Shown one piece after another: positions 25,886 through 34,981 of a stretch of DNA of 60,625 bases (positions are counted from its first letter, which is position 1; each line of letters starts with the position of its first letter). The DNA is from Rubrivivax sp. Lineage in GTDB: Bacteria > Pseudomonadota > Gammaproteobacteria > Burkholderiales > Burkholderiaceae_C. Where the stretch lies: positions 1 through 60,625 of the forward strand of contig JAJTDE010000008.1 of assembly GCA_021298085.1 (NCBI GenBank). Reading direction: 5' to 3'. The notes beneath the pieces were generated by a model. That model did not search any database and was not told the origin of the DNA. It saw only the letters and a list, made by a program, of their open reading frames with translations. Position numbers and translations under genes: made by a program.

Positions 25886-26956
25886 TCAGGCGATCAGCAG
25901 GCGCTGGCCGCTGCTGGCATCAAACACATGCGCCGAGCGCGCATCCATGTTCAGGCGGACGGTGTCACCCGGTGCACACGACACCCGGCCATGCACCACC
26001 ACGGTGAGGTTCTGTTCGCCGATCTTCAGCAACAGTTCGGTCTCCGCCCCGGTGGGCTCGATGACCACCACCTCGGCGGGAATGCCTGGCTCGCCGTCGC
26101 GGGCCAGGCGCAGGTCCGTCGGCCGGATGCCGTAGTGCACCCGCTGGCCCGCCGCTGCTGCCAAGCCCGTCAGCAGGGGCCACGCGTGGCCCAGCGCCGC
26201 AACCGCACCATCGGCCACCGTGCCCTCGAACACGTTCATGGCCGGGGAGCCAATGAACTGCGCGACAAACAGGTTGCCCGGCTGGTCGAACAGTTCCAGC
26301 GGCGTGCCGATCTGTTCGATGATGCCGTCGTGCATGACCACGATGCGGTCGGCCATGGTCATCGCCTCGATCTGGTCGTGCGTGACATAGACGGTGGTGG
26401 TCTTCAGCCGTTGGTGCAGGGCCTTGATCTCGGCCCGCATGGCCACCCGCAGCTTGGCGTCCAGGTTGGACAGCGGCTCGTCAAAGAGGAAGACTTTGGG
26501 GTCGCGCACGATGGCGCGCCCCATGGCCACGCGCTGACGCTGGCCACCCGAGAGTTCACGCGGGTAGCGGTCGAGCAGCGCGTCCAGGTTGAGGATGCGG
26601 GCGGCGTCGGACACCCGGCGTGCGGTCTCGGCCTTGTCGGCATCGCGCAGGCGCAGTGAGAAGCCCATGTTCTCGCGCACGGTCATGTGCGGGTACAGGG
26701 CATAACTCTGGAACACCATGGCGATGTCGCGGTCCTTGCTTTCGAGCTCGTTGACCACCTTGCCGTCGATGATGACGTCGCCGCCGGTGATCTCCTCCAG
26801 GCCGGCCAGCATGCGCAGCAGGGTGCTCTTGCCGCAGCCGCTGGGCCCCACCAGCACCACAAATTCGCCATCCTGGATGTCAAACGTGATGCCGTGGATG
26901 ACCTTGACCTTGCCGCCGTAGGTCTTGTGGACATCGCGAAACGATACCGAAGCCAT
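25886..26956 (-). CDS. CUT1 sugar ABC transporter ATP-binding protein (UgpC/MalK type)
   Basis: A 356-residue ATPase. [17 protein letters not shown] is the Walker A loop, [16 protein letters not shown] the ABC signature, [14 protein letters not shown] the Walker B and [17 protein letters not shown] holds the switch His. Residues 240-356 form the OB/TOBE regulatory domain typical of MalK/UgpC, ending [18 protein letters not shown]. It energises the importer encoded by the three genes upstream in the same operon. The cargo is probably a sugar or sugar acid. Confidence 0.93.
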   Translation of the reverse strand: MASVSFRDVHKTYGGKVKVIHGITFDIQDGEFVVLVGPSGCGKSTLLRMLAGLEEITGGDVIIDGKVVNELESKDRDIAMVFQSYALYPHMTVRENMGFSLRLRDADKAETARRVSDAARILNLDALLDRYPRELSGGQRQRVAMGRAIVRDPKVFLFDEPLSNLDAKLRVAMRAEIKALHQRLKTTTVYVTHDQIEAMTMADRIVVMHDGIIEQIGTPLELFDQPGNLFVAQFIGSPAMNVFEGTVADGAVAALGHAWPLLTGLAAAAGQRVHYGIRPTDLRLARDGEPGIPAEVVVIEPTGAETELLLKIGEQNLTVVVHGRVSCAPGDTVRLNMDARSAHVFDASSGQRLLIA

Positions 26957-27009
26957 GGTGCAGTGAACCTTCGATCAGAAAACGGGGTGGCAAGGCGCCG
27001 GGCGCGGGA

Positions 27010-27858
27010 TCACGACTTGACGGCACCCGCCGTCAGGCCTGACACCATGTAGCGCTTGAAGGCGTAGTAGATGGCCGCCGGTGGCAGCGCGTACACCAGG
27101 CCGGTGGCCATCAGCAGCTCCCAGGGGGAATCGTCGGCCGCCAGGAAGTTGCCCAGCGCCACCGACAGCGGCAGCGTGGTTTCCTTGGACAGCAGCAGGA
27201 AGCCGTAGAGGTATTCGTTCCAGGCCAGCAGCAGCGAATAGGTACCCACCGCCACCAGTGATGGCACCATCAGCGGCACGTACACCAGGCGAAACAGCTG
27301 CAGTGCCGAGGCACCGTCCATGCGCGCTGCCTCGTCCAGCTCGTAGGGCAGCTTGTCGCTGGCCTGCTTGAGCACCCAGATGCAGTAGGGCGACGCGATG
27401 GTCACCATCGCCAGGATCATCGACCAGTGGTTGTTCAACAGGCCATAGATGGCCATCGTCTTGTACATCGGCACGGCCAGGAAGGCAGCCGGAATGAAGT
27501 AGGTGAACAGCGCCAGGTTGAGCACCGTACGCCCGCCCCGAACCCGCAGGCGGCTGATGGCAAAGGCCGCACAGGTGGCGATGACCAGTGTCAGCACACC
27601 GGTGGCCAGGGCAATGAACAGCGAATTGCCCAGCTGCACCCAGAAGTGGTTCAGGTAGAAGTGCTTCTGCTCCAGCACCGTGCTGAAGTTCTGCAGCGTG
27701 GCGTCTTCGGGCCACAGGCGCCCACTGGTGGCCTTGTCACGCGGCGAGATGGCAAACAACACCAGGTGGTAGATGGGCAGCAGCGTCCACAGCAGCACCG
27801 GAATGCCCACCAGCAAGAGCTGCGCTTCCTTGGAGACGGCCCGCCAGGACAGCTTCAT
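27010..27858 (-). CDS. CUT1 sugar ABC transporter permease (MalG type)
   Basis: A 282-residue inner-membrane protein with six predicted spans. It contains the EAA loop YELDEAARMDGASALQLFRLVYVPLM near residues 186-211, which docks on the ATPase, and the MalG-like ending YMVSGLTAGAVKS. It is the second permease of the importer, 51 bp after the MalF-type gene. Confidence 0.93.
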   Translation of the reverse strand: MKLSWRAVSKEAQLLLVGIPVLLWTLLPIYHLVLFAISPRDKATSGRLWPEDATLQNFSTVLEQKHFYLNHFWVQLGNSLFIALATGVLTLVIATCAAFAISRLRVRGGRTVLNLALFTYFIPAAFLAVPMYKTMAIYGLLNNHWSMILAMVTIASPYCIWVLKQASDKLPYELDEAARMDGASALQLFRLVYVPLMVPSLVAVGTYSLLLAWNEYLYGFLLLSKETTLPLSVALGNFLAADDSPWELLMATGLVYALPPAAIYYAFKRYMVSGLTAGAVKS

Positions 27859-27909
27859 GCCACGCTCCCGGCGGTGTGTCGAACACGGGGGTTCAGTGTC
27901 ATGCCGGGC

Positions 27910-28797
27910 TCACTTGCTCAGACGCTTCATCATCACGAAGACCAGCGGCAACACCAGCGGCAGCGCCACGACGATGGAGGCCATGGCCAGCTCGATCTGG
28001 TCCAGGCGCAGGTAGCGAATGCCCAGAGTGGCCAGCACATGGGTCAGGTCAGCCGGGCCACCACCGGTGAGCAGGTAGACGCTGTTGAAGTCTCCCAGCG
28101 TCCAGATCATCGACAAGATGACCGAGGTCAGGTAGAGGCCGCGCATCGCCGGCCAGGTGATGAAGCGGAACTTCTGCCAACGCGTGGCACCGTCCACCGA
28201 CGCGGCTTCATACTGCTCGGTGGGAATGGCCAGGCGGCCGGCCAGGAGGATCAAGGTCCAGAAGGGCAGGCTCTTCCAGATGTGCATCAGCATGGACAGG
28301 ATGAACGCCAGCGTCGGGTCGTTCAGCCAGTTGGGGCCGTCCAGCCCCGTCCAGCGGAAATAGGTGCTGTTGATCACGCCCCACTCGGGGTTGAGCATGA
28401 AGCGCACCGACAGGATGGTGGGGATGGAAGGCACCGCCCAGGGCAGGATGAACACCAGCGCCAGGATCTTGATCCACCAGCGTGACTGCACGAAGAAGCC
28501 CGACAGGCCCAGCGCCAGCACCATCTTGACGTTCACCGCAACCACGATGAACACGATGGTGTTGATCAGCGTCCTGAAGAAGATCGGGTCTTCGGCCAGC
28601 TGCACATAGTTCTGCGGGTCTCGGGCCAGCCACAGGCCGTAACCCACGGGGTACAGCACAAAGACCACAAACACCAGCAGGTAGGGCAGCACAAACAGCC
28701 GGCCCCAGAACTCCCAGCTGCTCAACGGCTTGGCCGCTCCGCGCCCCGGCCGGGCGGGGGCCGGGGCGGGCGGAAGAACAGGGCTGGCTGCGCTCAC
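27910..28797 (-). CDS. CUT1 sugar ABC transporter permease (MalF type)
   Basis: A 295-residue inner-membrane protein with about six spans after a short Pro/Ala-rich N-terminus. The EAA loop is EQYEAASVDGATRWQKFRFITWPAM near residues 199-223. It forms the channel together with the MalG-type partner. It lies 22 bp downstream of the binding-protein gene. Confidence 0.93.
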   Translation of the reverse strand: MSAASPVLPPAPAPARPGRGAAKPLSSWEFWGRLFVLPYLLVFVVFVLYPVGYGLWLARDPQNYVQLAEDPIFFRTLINTIVFIVVAVNVKMVLALGLSGFFVQSRWWIKILALVFILPWAVPSIPTILSVRFMLNPEWGVINSTYFRWTGLDGPNWLNDPTLAFILSMLMHIWKSLPFWTLILLAGRLAIPTEQYEAASVDGATRWQKFRFITWPAMRGLYLTSVILSMIWTLGDFNSVYLLTGGGPADLTHVLATLGIRYLRLDQIELAMASIVVALPLVLPLVFVMMKRLSK

Positions 28798-28819
28798 GGT
28801 GTCCGACCCGGCCAGGACG

Positions 28820-30202
28820 TCAGTTGGAGGCGACCGTCTTGATGCGGGCGATCATCTCGTCCACCGCGCGTTCGGTCGTCCACTTCTCGCTGAGGATGCG
28901 GTTCATGGCCTTGGCCCACACGTTCTCGTTGTTGAGCACCGTGAACTTGTAGTTCTTGGTGAATTCGAACGGTGTGGTGCCCGCCGTGAACTGGCCCAGC
29001 ACCGCCTGACGGTGCGGGTCAGCCTTCCAGAAGGGGCTGGCCTGGCCGGCCTTGGTCACCGGGAACCAGCGGCCCTGGGAGCCTTCCACATACGGCGTCA
29101 GGTTGGCATCGTCCAGCATGAAGGCCACAAACTTCTTGGCGGCGTCCTTGTTCTTGGCGGCCTTGAAGATCACGCCCGTCTTGACGGCGGCGCGGTAGGT
29201 CATCTTGGTGCCGTCAGGCTTGTTGGGGAAGCCAGCCGTGGCGATGAGCTCGGTGTAGTTCTTCTTGGCCTGGGCGCGCTGGGCCTCGGTCAGCGTGGCG
29301 TTGTTCATGTCGTCGAGCCACTTCGCCGCGATGGAGATCGTGGCGTTGTGGGTCATCGCGATGGTCTTGTTGTGGAACGCGACGTTGTTGTCCGGGTCTT
29401 TCCAGGCGGTGGACGACGGCGGTGTGCAGCCCTTGCCATACACATAGGTGTAATCGTTCACGGCATTGATCAGGCCCTGGCGCACCGTCGGGTCATCGAC
29501 CAGCAGCTTGCCGGAATCGTTCACCAGCTTCACGTTGTAGGCGTCCATGAAGGTCAGGAACGAATAGAACGAATCGCTCGAATCCACACCCATGGGGAAG
29601 CCGGTGCCAAAGGCCCGATTGCCGGTCTTCTGGCGGTAGCCGGCCTGCACCTTCTCGCACCAGAACTGCCAGTAGCCTTTCCAGTCCTTGGGGATGTCGC
29701 TTTCCTTGAAACCCGCGTCAGCCAGCATGTCCTTCCAGTACTGGATGTGCATGGTCTGCTGCTTGACCGGGTAGGCGTAGTAGCTGCGCTTCTGCGTGGC
29801 GTTGTTGTAGAGGAAGGTGGTCGACAGCGCCTGCGGCTCGAACTTGCTGCGCAGCGGGTCGATGATGCTGGAGACGTCTTCGAGCTTGTCCTCGTAGGCC
29901 CACTTGGCGGTCACCTGAAAGTCAAACACGTCACCATAGGCCACATCGGGCGGGTTGTTCGAGTCGAGCGCGGCCACGGCCTTGGGAATGGATTCCTGCG
30001 GGGCGTACAGCGACAAGTCGATCTTGATCTTGGGGTTGCGGGCCTCGAACTTCTTGATGGCGGCAAACAGTGCATCGTCTTCGCCTTTGTAGAAACCCTT
30101 GGCCCACCAGACGGTCAGCTTTTCCTGCGACCAGGCCGGTGAGGCGATGAGCATGGCGGCGGCCGAAACGGCGCCAATCAGCCAAGTACTTTTCGAACGC
30201 AT
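28820..30202 (-). CDS. Extracellular solute-binding protein, family 1 (sugar importer)
   Basis: A 460-residue periplasmic binding protein. The ATG at 30202, with AGGAG at suitable distance, opens a signal peptide (MRSKSTWLIGAVSAAAMLI, cleavage near AWSQ). The mature part starts EKLTVWWAKGFYKGEDDAL and has the family's acidic and aromatic ligand residues. It heads the minus-strand sugar-acid block and should deliver the carbon source to the two permeases. A 13-bp site (30277-30289) matching one in the neighbouring divergent promoter lies 75 nt upstream. An in-frame ATG at 30250 would add a non-signal stretch and is rejected. Confidence 0.92.
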   Translation of the reverse strand: MRSKSTWLIGAVSAAAMLIASPAWSQEKLTVWWAKGFYKGEDDALFAAIKKFEARNPKIKIDLSLYAPQESIPKAVAALDSNNPPDVAYGDVFDFQVTAKWAYEDKLEDVSSIIDPLRSKFEPQALSTTFLYNNATQKRSYYAYPVKQQTMHIQYWKDMLADAGFKESDIPKDWKGYWQFWCEKVQAGYRQKTGNRAFGTGFPMGVDSSDSFYSFLTFMDAYNVKLVNDSGKLLVDDPTVRQGLINAVNDYTYVYGKGCTPPSSTAWKDPDNNVAFHNKTIAMTHNATISIAAKWLDDMNNATLTEAQRAQAKKNYTELIATAGFPNKPDGTKMTYRAAVKTGVIFKAAKNKDAAKKFVAFMLDDANLTPYVEGSQGRWFPVTKAGQASPFWKADPHRQAVLGQFTAGTTPFEFTKNYKFTVLNNENVWAKAMNRILSEKWTTERAVDEMIARIKTVASN

Positions 30203-30276
30203 GGGGCTTTCTCCTGGGGGGGGTGGGTGAAACCCGGCTTTCTGCCACACCTTGGGCTGCCGGTGTTCTCGGTCTA

Positions 30277-30289
30277 TCGTATGATGATT
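30277..30289 (+). promoter_or_regulatory. Putative GntR operator, copy 1 (importer promoter)
   Basis: TCGTATGATGATT here differs at only two of 13 positions from the minus-strand site at 31362-31374. The core fits the FadR-family half-site pattern TNGT-N3-A(C/T)NA. It sits in the 136-bp gap before the binding-protein gene. Confidence 0.55.
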
Positions 30290-30338
30290 GAGGAAGACGG
30301 GTGTCCGTACTTTCCCGCTCAGTGGTGGCGAGCAGCCA

Positions 30339-31337
30339 TCAGCGGCACTCCGGTACCGGGGTCAGCACCGGGCGGCCCGCCAGCTGCGCGGCCACGTTGT
30401 TCACCGCCAGGTCGCACATGGCCTGGCGCGTCTCATGGGTGGCGCTGCCGATGTGCGGTGTGAGCACCACATGCGGCATGCCCAGCAGGGCCTCGGGCAC
30501 CCGCGGCTCGTCGGCAAACACATCCAGCGCGGCGCCACCGAGCGCACCCTCCTGCAGCGCGCTGACCAGCGCCGCTTCATCGACCACCGAACCCCGCGCC
30601 ACGTTCACCAGCACCCCCTTGGGGCCCAGCGCCTGCAGCACCTCGGCGTTGATCAGGTGGCGAGTGCCGGCACCGCCGGGCGTGATGACCACCAGAAAAT
30701 CGCTGCGGGCCGCCAGTGCCACCACGCTGGCTTCATAGTCCCAGGGCAGTTCAGGCTTGGCCGACCGCGCGTGGTAGGCGATGGACATCCTGAAGGCCAG
30801 CGCCCGCTGGGCAATCGCCTTGCCAATGCGCCCCATGCCCACGATGCCCAGGCGTGCTCCCGTCATCTTGCGTTGCAGCGGCATCGGGCCCTTGAGCCAC
30901 TCACCGGCGCGCACAAAGCGGTCGGCCGCAGGCAACTGGCGCGCGGCGCACAGCATCAGCCCGATGGCGGTGTCCGCCACTTCGTCGTTGAGCACGTCGG
31001 GTGTGTGGGTGACCATCACGCCACGGCGCAGCGCCTCGGCGACATCGACGCCGTCATAGCCGACCCCCATCACCGAGATCAGCTTCAAGGCCGGCAGCTG
31101 CGCCATCAGCTCCGCCGAGACACGGGTTTCCCCTTGCGCCGCCACCACCTGGATGTGCGGCGCCAGCGCAACAAAGGCGGCAGGGTCGGTCTCGTGCAGG
31201 CGGTCGTGCAGCGTGCAGTGACGGCGCAACGCCTCCTGGTACAGGGGGGCCAGGCGTGCCGCTGCCAGCACCGGCGGCAGAGGGGCGGAATCAGGACCGG
31301 AAACAGGAGCGGAAGCGGAATCGGCAGGCTGCGACAT
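30339..31337 (-). CDS. D-isomer-specific 2-hydroxyacid dehydrogenase (hydroxypyruvate/glyoxylate reductase-like)
   Basis: A 332-residue NAD(P)-dependent dehydrogenase. The Rossmann motif is RLGIVGMGRIGKAIAQRA, followed by ARSAKPELPW. Catalytic Arg, Glu and His are in VNVARGSVVDEAAL, DVFADEPRVPEALL and VVLTPHIGSATHETR. It resembles GhrB-type reductases that interconvert hydroxypyruvate or glyoxylate with glycerate or glycolate, or 2-keto-aldonates with aldonates. The ATG at 31337 is the likely start; an earlier in-frame ATG would read through the operator region. It is divergent from the dehydratase gene, with the putative GntR operator between them. Confidence 0.88.
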   Translation of the reverse strand: MSQPADSASAPVSGPDSAPLPPVLAAARLAPLYQEALRRHCTLHDRLHETDPAAFVALAPHIQVVAAQGETRVSAELMAQLPALKLISVMGVGYDGVDVAEALRRGVMVTHTPDVLNDEVADTAIGLMLCAARQLPAADRFVRAGEWLKGPMPLQRKMTGARLGIVGMGRIGKAIAQRALAFRMSIAYHARSAKPELPWDYEASVVALAARSDFLVVITPGGAGTRHLINAEVLQALGPKGVLVNVARGSVVDEAALVSALQEGALGGAALDVFADEPRVPEALLGMPHVVLTPHIGSATHETRQAMCDLAVNNVAAQLAGRPVLTPVPECR

Positions 31338-31361
31338 AGGGGTTCCACGGCCTCGCGGGCC

Positions 31362-31374
31362 AATCGTCATACCA
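31362..31374 (-). promoter_or_regulatory. Putative GntR operator, copy 2 (divergent dehydrogenase/dehydratase promoter)
   Basis: Minus-strand TGGTATGACGATT contains TGGTATGACGA, an exact fit to the TNGTNNNACNA pattern of FadR-type GntR regulators. It lies 25 nt before the hydroxyacid dehydrogenase start and 82 nt before the dehydratase start. It overlaps a second small palindrome, CATAC-CATA-GTATG (31368-31381 region). Confidence 0.6.
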
Positions 31375-31407
31375 TAGTATGTGCGTTGACCCTGCCAACC
31401 CAACCCC

Positions 31408-31437
31408 GGGAAAGCCAGCACGCACGCTGGCCTTCCC
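31408..31437 (+). promoter_or_regulatory. Leader hairpin before the sugar-acid dehydratase gene
   Basis: GGGAAAGCCAGC and GCTGGCCTTCCC pair as a 12-bp stem with one mismatch and a 6-nt loop. It ends 18 nt before the ATG at 31456. There is no T-run after it, so it is more likely a translation or stability element than a terminator. Confidence 0.4.
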
Positions 31438-31455
31438 TGCCAAGGCGCTGACCCA

Positions 31456-33207
31456 ATGAGCCACGACCCTTCCCACCCTGCCCGGCGCAAGGCCGCCCAT
31501 GAACTGCGCAGTGCACAGTGGTTCGGCCGGCAAGACCGCGACGGCTTTGCCTACCGCAGCTGGCTCAAGGGCAAGGGCATTCCACAGGACCAATTCGAGG
31601 GCAAGCCGGTCATCGGCATCTGCAATACCTTCAGCGAGCTCACGCCCTGCAACAGCCATTTCAGGACACTGGCCGAACAGGTCAAGATCGGCGTCTATGA
31701 AGCGGGCGGCTTTCCGCTGGAGTTCCCGGTGATGTCGCTGGGTGAGGTGCTGCTGCGCCCCACCGCCATGCTGTACCGCAACCTGGCCAGCATGGACGTG
31801 GAGGAGAGCATCCGCGGCAACCCAATGGACGGTGTCGTGCTGCTGATGGGCTGCGACAAGACCACGCCGGCCCTGATGATGGGCGCGGCCAGTTGCGACC
31901 TGCCCACCATCGGCGTCAGCGGCGGGCCCATGCTGAACGGCAAGTGGCGCGGCCAGGAACTGGGCAGCGGCACGGGTGTGTGGAGCATGAGCGAGCAGGT
32001 GCGCGCCGGCACGCTGAAGCTCCAGGAATTCCTGGAAGCCGAGAGCTGCATGCACCGCAGCCATGGCCACTGCATGACGATGGGCACCGCCAGCACCATG
32101 GCCAGCATGGTGGAGGCCCTCGGCGTGGGCCTGCCGGGCAATGCCGCCTACCCGGCGGTGGACGGACGCCGCAATGTGCTGGCGCGCCAGGCAGGCCGCC
32201 GCATCGTGGACATGGTCTGGCAAGACCAGAAGCTCTCGAGCATCCTCACCCGCGAGGCCTTTGAGAATGCCATCCGCACGCTGGCTGCCATCGGCGGCAG
32301 CACCAACGCCGTGATCCACCTGATCGCCATTGCTCGGCGTGTCGGCATCCCGCTGACGGTGGATGACTTTGAGCGTTGGGGCAGCGACATGCCCTGCCTC
32401 GTTAATCTGCAGCCCAGCGGTCAGTACCTGATGGAAGACTTCTGCTACGCGGGCGGCCTGCCGGCCGTCATGAAGGCCATCGAAGGCACGCTGCACCTGG
32501 GCGCCAGCACTGCCAGCGGCAAGACCATCGGCGAGAACATCGCCGACGCGCAGAACCACAACCCCGCCGTCATCAAGTCCCTGGCGGAGCCCTTCAAGGA
32601 GAAGGCCGGCATCGCCATCCTGCGCGGCAACCTGGCACCCCGTGGCGCAGTCATCAAGCCGTCTGCCGCCACGCCGGCACTGATGGTGCACACCGGGCGG
32701 GCCGTGGTGTTTGAAGACAGCGATGACTTCCACCACCGCATCGACGACGAGAACCTGGATGTCGACGAAACCTGCATCCTGGTGCTGAAGAACTGCGGGC
32801 CCAAGGGTTACCCCGGCATGGCCGAGGTGGGCAACATGCCGCTGCCGCCCAAGGTGCTGCGCAAGGGCATCACCGACATGGTCCGCATCAGCGACGCCCG
32901 CATGAGCGGCACCGCCTACGGCACCGTGGTGCTGCACGCCGTGCCCGAAGCCGCCGCCGGCGGGCCGCTGGCCCTGGTGCACAACGGCGACATGATCACG
33001 CTGGATGTGCCTGGCCGCCGGCTGCATCTGCACGTGGATGACGCCGAGCTGGAACGCCGCCGCGCTCAGTGGCAGGCACCCCCACCGGCCATGACCAGCG
33101 GCTACTGGAAGCTCTACATCGACCACGTGCTGCAGGCCGACGAAGGCGCCGACCTGGACTTCCTGGTGGGCCAGCGCGGCGCTGCCGTGCCCAAGGACAA
33201 CCACTGA
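31456..33207 (+). CDS. IlvD/Edd-family sugar-acid dehydratase (L-arabinonate dehydratase type)
   Basis: A 583-residue [2Fe-2S] dehydratase that removes water from an aldonate to give a 2-keto-3-deoxy acid. The cluster cysteines are Cys65 (SELTPCNSH), Cys133 (MGCDKTTPA) and Cys206 (HGHCMTMG). Their spacing of 68 and 73 residues equals that of rhizobial L-arabinonate dehydratase (59, 127, 200 from memory). DKTTPALMMGAAS and the GTAYGTVVLH segment near residue 490 are also typical of the sugar-acid branch rather than of branched-chain IlvD. It begins the plus-strand unit of the cluster. D-xylonate, L-arabinonate, D-fuconate or gluconate could be substrates. Confidence 0.9.
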   Translation: MSHDPSHPARRKAAHELRSAQWFGRQDRDGFAYRSWLKGKGIPQDQFEGKPVIGICNTFSELTPCNSHFRTLAEQVKIGVYEAGGFPLEFPVMSLGEVLLRPTAMLYRNLASMDVEESIRGNPMDGVVLLMGCDKTTPALMMGAASCDLPTIGVSGGPMLNGKWRGQELGSGTGVWSMSEQVRAGTLKLQEFLEAESCMHRSHGHCMTMGTASTMASMVEALGVGLPGNAAYPAVDGRRNVLARQAGRRIVDMVWQDQKLSSILTREAFENAIRTLAAIGGSTNAVIHLIAIARRVGIPLTVDDFERWGSDMPCLVNLQPSGQYLMEDFCYAGGLPAVMKAIEGTLHLGASTASGKTIGENIADAQNHNPAVIKSLAEPFKEKAGIAILRGNLAPRGAVIKPSAATPALMVHTGRAVVFEDSDDFHHRIDDENLDVDETCILVLKNCGPKGYPGMAEVGNMPLPPKVLRKGITDMVRISDARMSGTAYGTVVLHAVPEAAAGGPLALVHNGDMITLDVPGRRLHLHVDDAELERRRAQWQAPPPAMTSGYWKLYIDHVLQADEGADLDFLVGQRGAAVPKDNH

Positions 33208-33264
33208 GCCTGCAGCTCACCCCCTTCACCCGATGTCACCTTTCCTTCTCAGGACACCCCGCCC

Positions 33265-34014
33265 ATGAATTCCATCGCCCTCATCACCGGCGCCGGCTCC
33301 GGCATCGGCCGCGCCTGCGCCCTGGCCCTGCTGGCCGAAGGCTGGCACGTGGTGCTGGTGGGCCGTCGCGCCGAGGCCCTGGCGCAGACCCAGGCGCTGG
33401 CCGGTGATGCCGCCGAACGCGCCGTGCCCATGCCCTGTGACATCGGCCAGGAAGAGCAGGTCGACGCCCTGTTTGCGGCCGTTGAACAGCGCTTTGGCCG
33501 ACTGGACCTGCTGTTCAACAATGCCGGCATGGGCTTGGCGTCTCAAACCCCTGACCTGGTGAGCGGTGCCCGCTGGCGCGAGGTGGTCGACGCCAACCTG
33601 AACGGCTCGTTCTACTGCCTGTCGCGGGCCTTCAGGCTGATGAAGGCCCAGCGCCCGATGGGCGGGCGCATCATCAACAACGGCTCCATCTCCGCCTACG
33701 CCCCGCGTCCCGGCAGCATCGCCTACACCGCCACCAAGCACGCCATCACCGGGCTCACGAAGACCGCAGCACTCGATGGTCGGCCCTTCGACATCGCCGT
33801 CGGCCAGATCGACATCGGCAATGCCGCCAGCGACATGACGGCGCGCATGGTAGACGGCGTGCCACAGGCCGATGGCAGCATCCGGCCCGAGCCACGCATG
33901 GACATGCAGTCGGTGGTCGACACCTTCATGACCATGGCCCGCCTGCCGCTGTCATCCAACATGCTGTTTGTCAACGTCATGGCCACCAAGATGCCCTTTG
34001 TGGGCCGCGGCTGA
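33265..34014 (+). CDS. SDR-family oxidoreductase
   Basis: A 249-residue classical [19 protein letters not shown] is the cofactor motif, and [10 protein letters not shown] has Arg, suggesting NADP(H). FNNAGMG is near residue 89, and [27 protein letters not shown] carries catalytic Ser, Tyr and Lys. It lies 57 bp after the dehydratase gene and 13 bp before the beta-hydroxyacid dehydrogenase gene, hence cotranscribed. It probably acts on a keto- or hydroxy-acid or an aldehyde of the pathway; which one is unknown. Confidence 0.85.
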   Translation: MNSIALITGAGSGIGRACALALLAEGWHVVLVGRRAEALAQTQALAGDAAERAVPMPCDIGQEEQVDALFAAVEQRFGRLDLLFNNAGMGLASQTPDLVSGARWREVVDANLNGSFYCLSRAFRLMKAQRPMGGRIINNGSISAYAPRPGSIAYTATKHAITGLTKTAALDGRPFDIAVGQIDIGNAASDMTARMVDGVPQADGSIRPEPRMDMQSVVDTFMTMARLPLSSNMLFVNVMATKMPFVGRG

Positions 34015-34027
34015 AGGAGCACAGCAC

Positions 34028-34954
34028 ATGCACATCGGTTTTGTCGGCGCATCCGGCCTGATGGGCCACGGCATGGCCCGCAACCTGCTGGCCAAGGGGC
34101 ACACCCTGAGCCTCACCGTCCACCGCGACCGGGTCCGGGTGCAAGACCTGCTGGATGCCGGCGCGCACCTGGCCGCCCACCCGGCGGAACTGGCGCAACG
34201 CTGCGACGTGGTGTTTGTCTGCGTCACGGGCTCTCCGCAGGTGGAAGACGTGGTGCTGGGTGCACAAGGGCTGCTCAGCGCCGTCGGCTCGCCGGGCGAC
34301 GCCGCCCGCAGCGATGGCGCCGCGCCACTGATGGTGGTGGACTGCTCCACCGCCGAGCCCGACAGCACCGCACGGCTGCGCGCGCGCTGTGCCAGCGTCG
34401 GCGTCACCCTGGTGGACGCCCCCTTGTCGCGCACACCCATCGAGGCTGAGGCCGGGCGGCTCAACGTGATGGTGGGCGCCCTGGACGCTGACTTCCAGCG
34501 CCTGCAGCCCCTGCTGGCCTGCGTGGCCGAGAACATCTTCCACGTGGGCGGGCCCGGCACGGGCCACACCATCAAGCTGCTGAACAACTTCATCGCCCAG
34601 GCCATCTGCACCGCCACGGCCGAAGCCTTTGCCGTAGGGCAGCGAAGCGGGCTGGACCTGCGCCGCCTGGTGGACCTGATCTCGGTGGGGCCGGTCAACA
34701 ACGGCCTGTTCCAGATGATGGCCAAGACCCTGGACGGTGACCTGGACGCGCTGAAGTTCGAACTGGACAACGCCCGCAAGGACGTCCGCTACTACACGCA
34801 CCTGGCCGAGAACCTCGGCATCCCCAGCGTGGTGGGCGAAGCGGTGCACCAGAGCCTCAGCCTGGCCAGTGCGCTGGGCTATGGCAAGAAGCGGGTGCCT
34901 TCGCTGGTGGAAGCCCAGGAACAACTCACAGGCGCCACGATCGTGCCGCGCTGA
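34028..34954 (+). CDS. 3-hydroxyisobutyrate dehydrogenase-family (beta-hydroxyacid dehydrogenase)
   Basis: A 308-residue NAD(P)-dependent beta-hydroxyacid dehydrogenase. IGFVGASGLMGHGMARNLL is the Rossmann motif. VDAPLSRTPIEAEAGRLNVMVGA near residues 133-155 is the substrate-binding signature, and GHTIKLLNNFI near residue 180 holds the catalytic Lys. The ATG at 34028 has GAAGGAG in front; the earlier in-frame start at 33968 lies inside the previous gene. Family relatives include L-threonate, tartronate-semialdehyde and D-glycerate dehydrogenases, all compatible with sugar-acid breakdown. With a DenD-like enzyme encoded nearby, an L-threonate dehydrogenase role is one option. Confidence 0.87.
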   Translation: MHIGFVGASGLMGHGMARNLLAKGHTLSLTVHRDRVRVQDLLDAGAHLAAHPAELAQRCDVVFVCVTGSPQVEDVVLGAQGLLSAVGSPGDAARSDGAAPLMVVDCSTAEPDSTARLRARCASVGVTLVDAPLSRTPIEAEAGRLNVMVGALDADFQRLQPLLACVAENIFHVGGPGTGHTIKLLNNFIAQAICTATAEAFAVGQRSGLDLRRLVDLISVGPVNNGLFQMMAKTLDGDLDALKFELDNARKDVRYYTHLAENLGIPSVVGEAVHQSLSLASALGYGKKRVPSLVEAQEQLTGATIVPR

Positions 34955-34981
34955 GGCGGCAGCAGCCCGCGCAGTGCGCCA

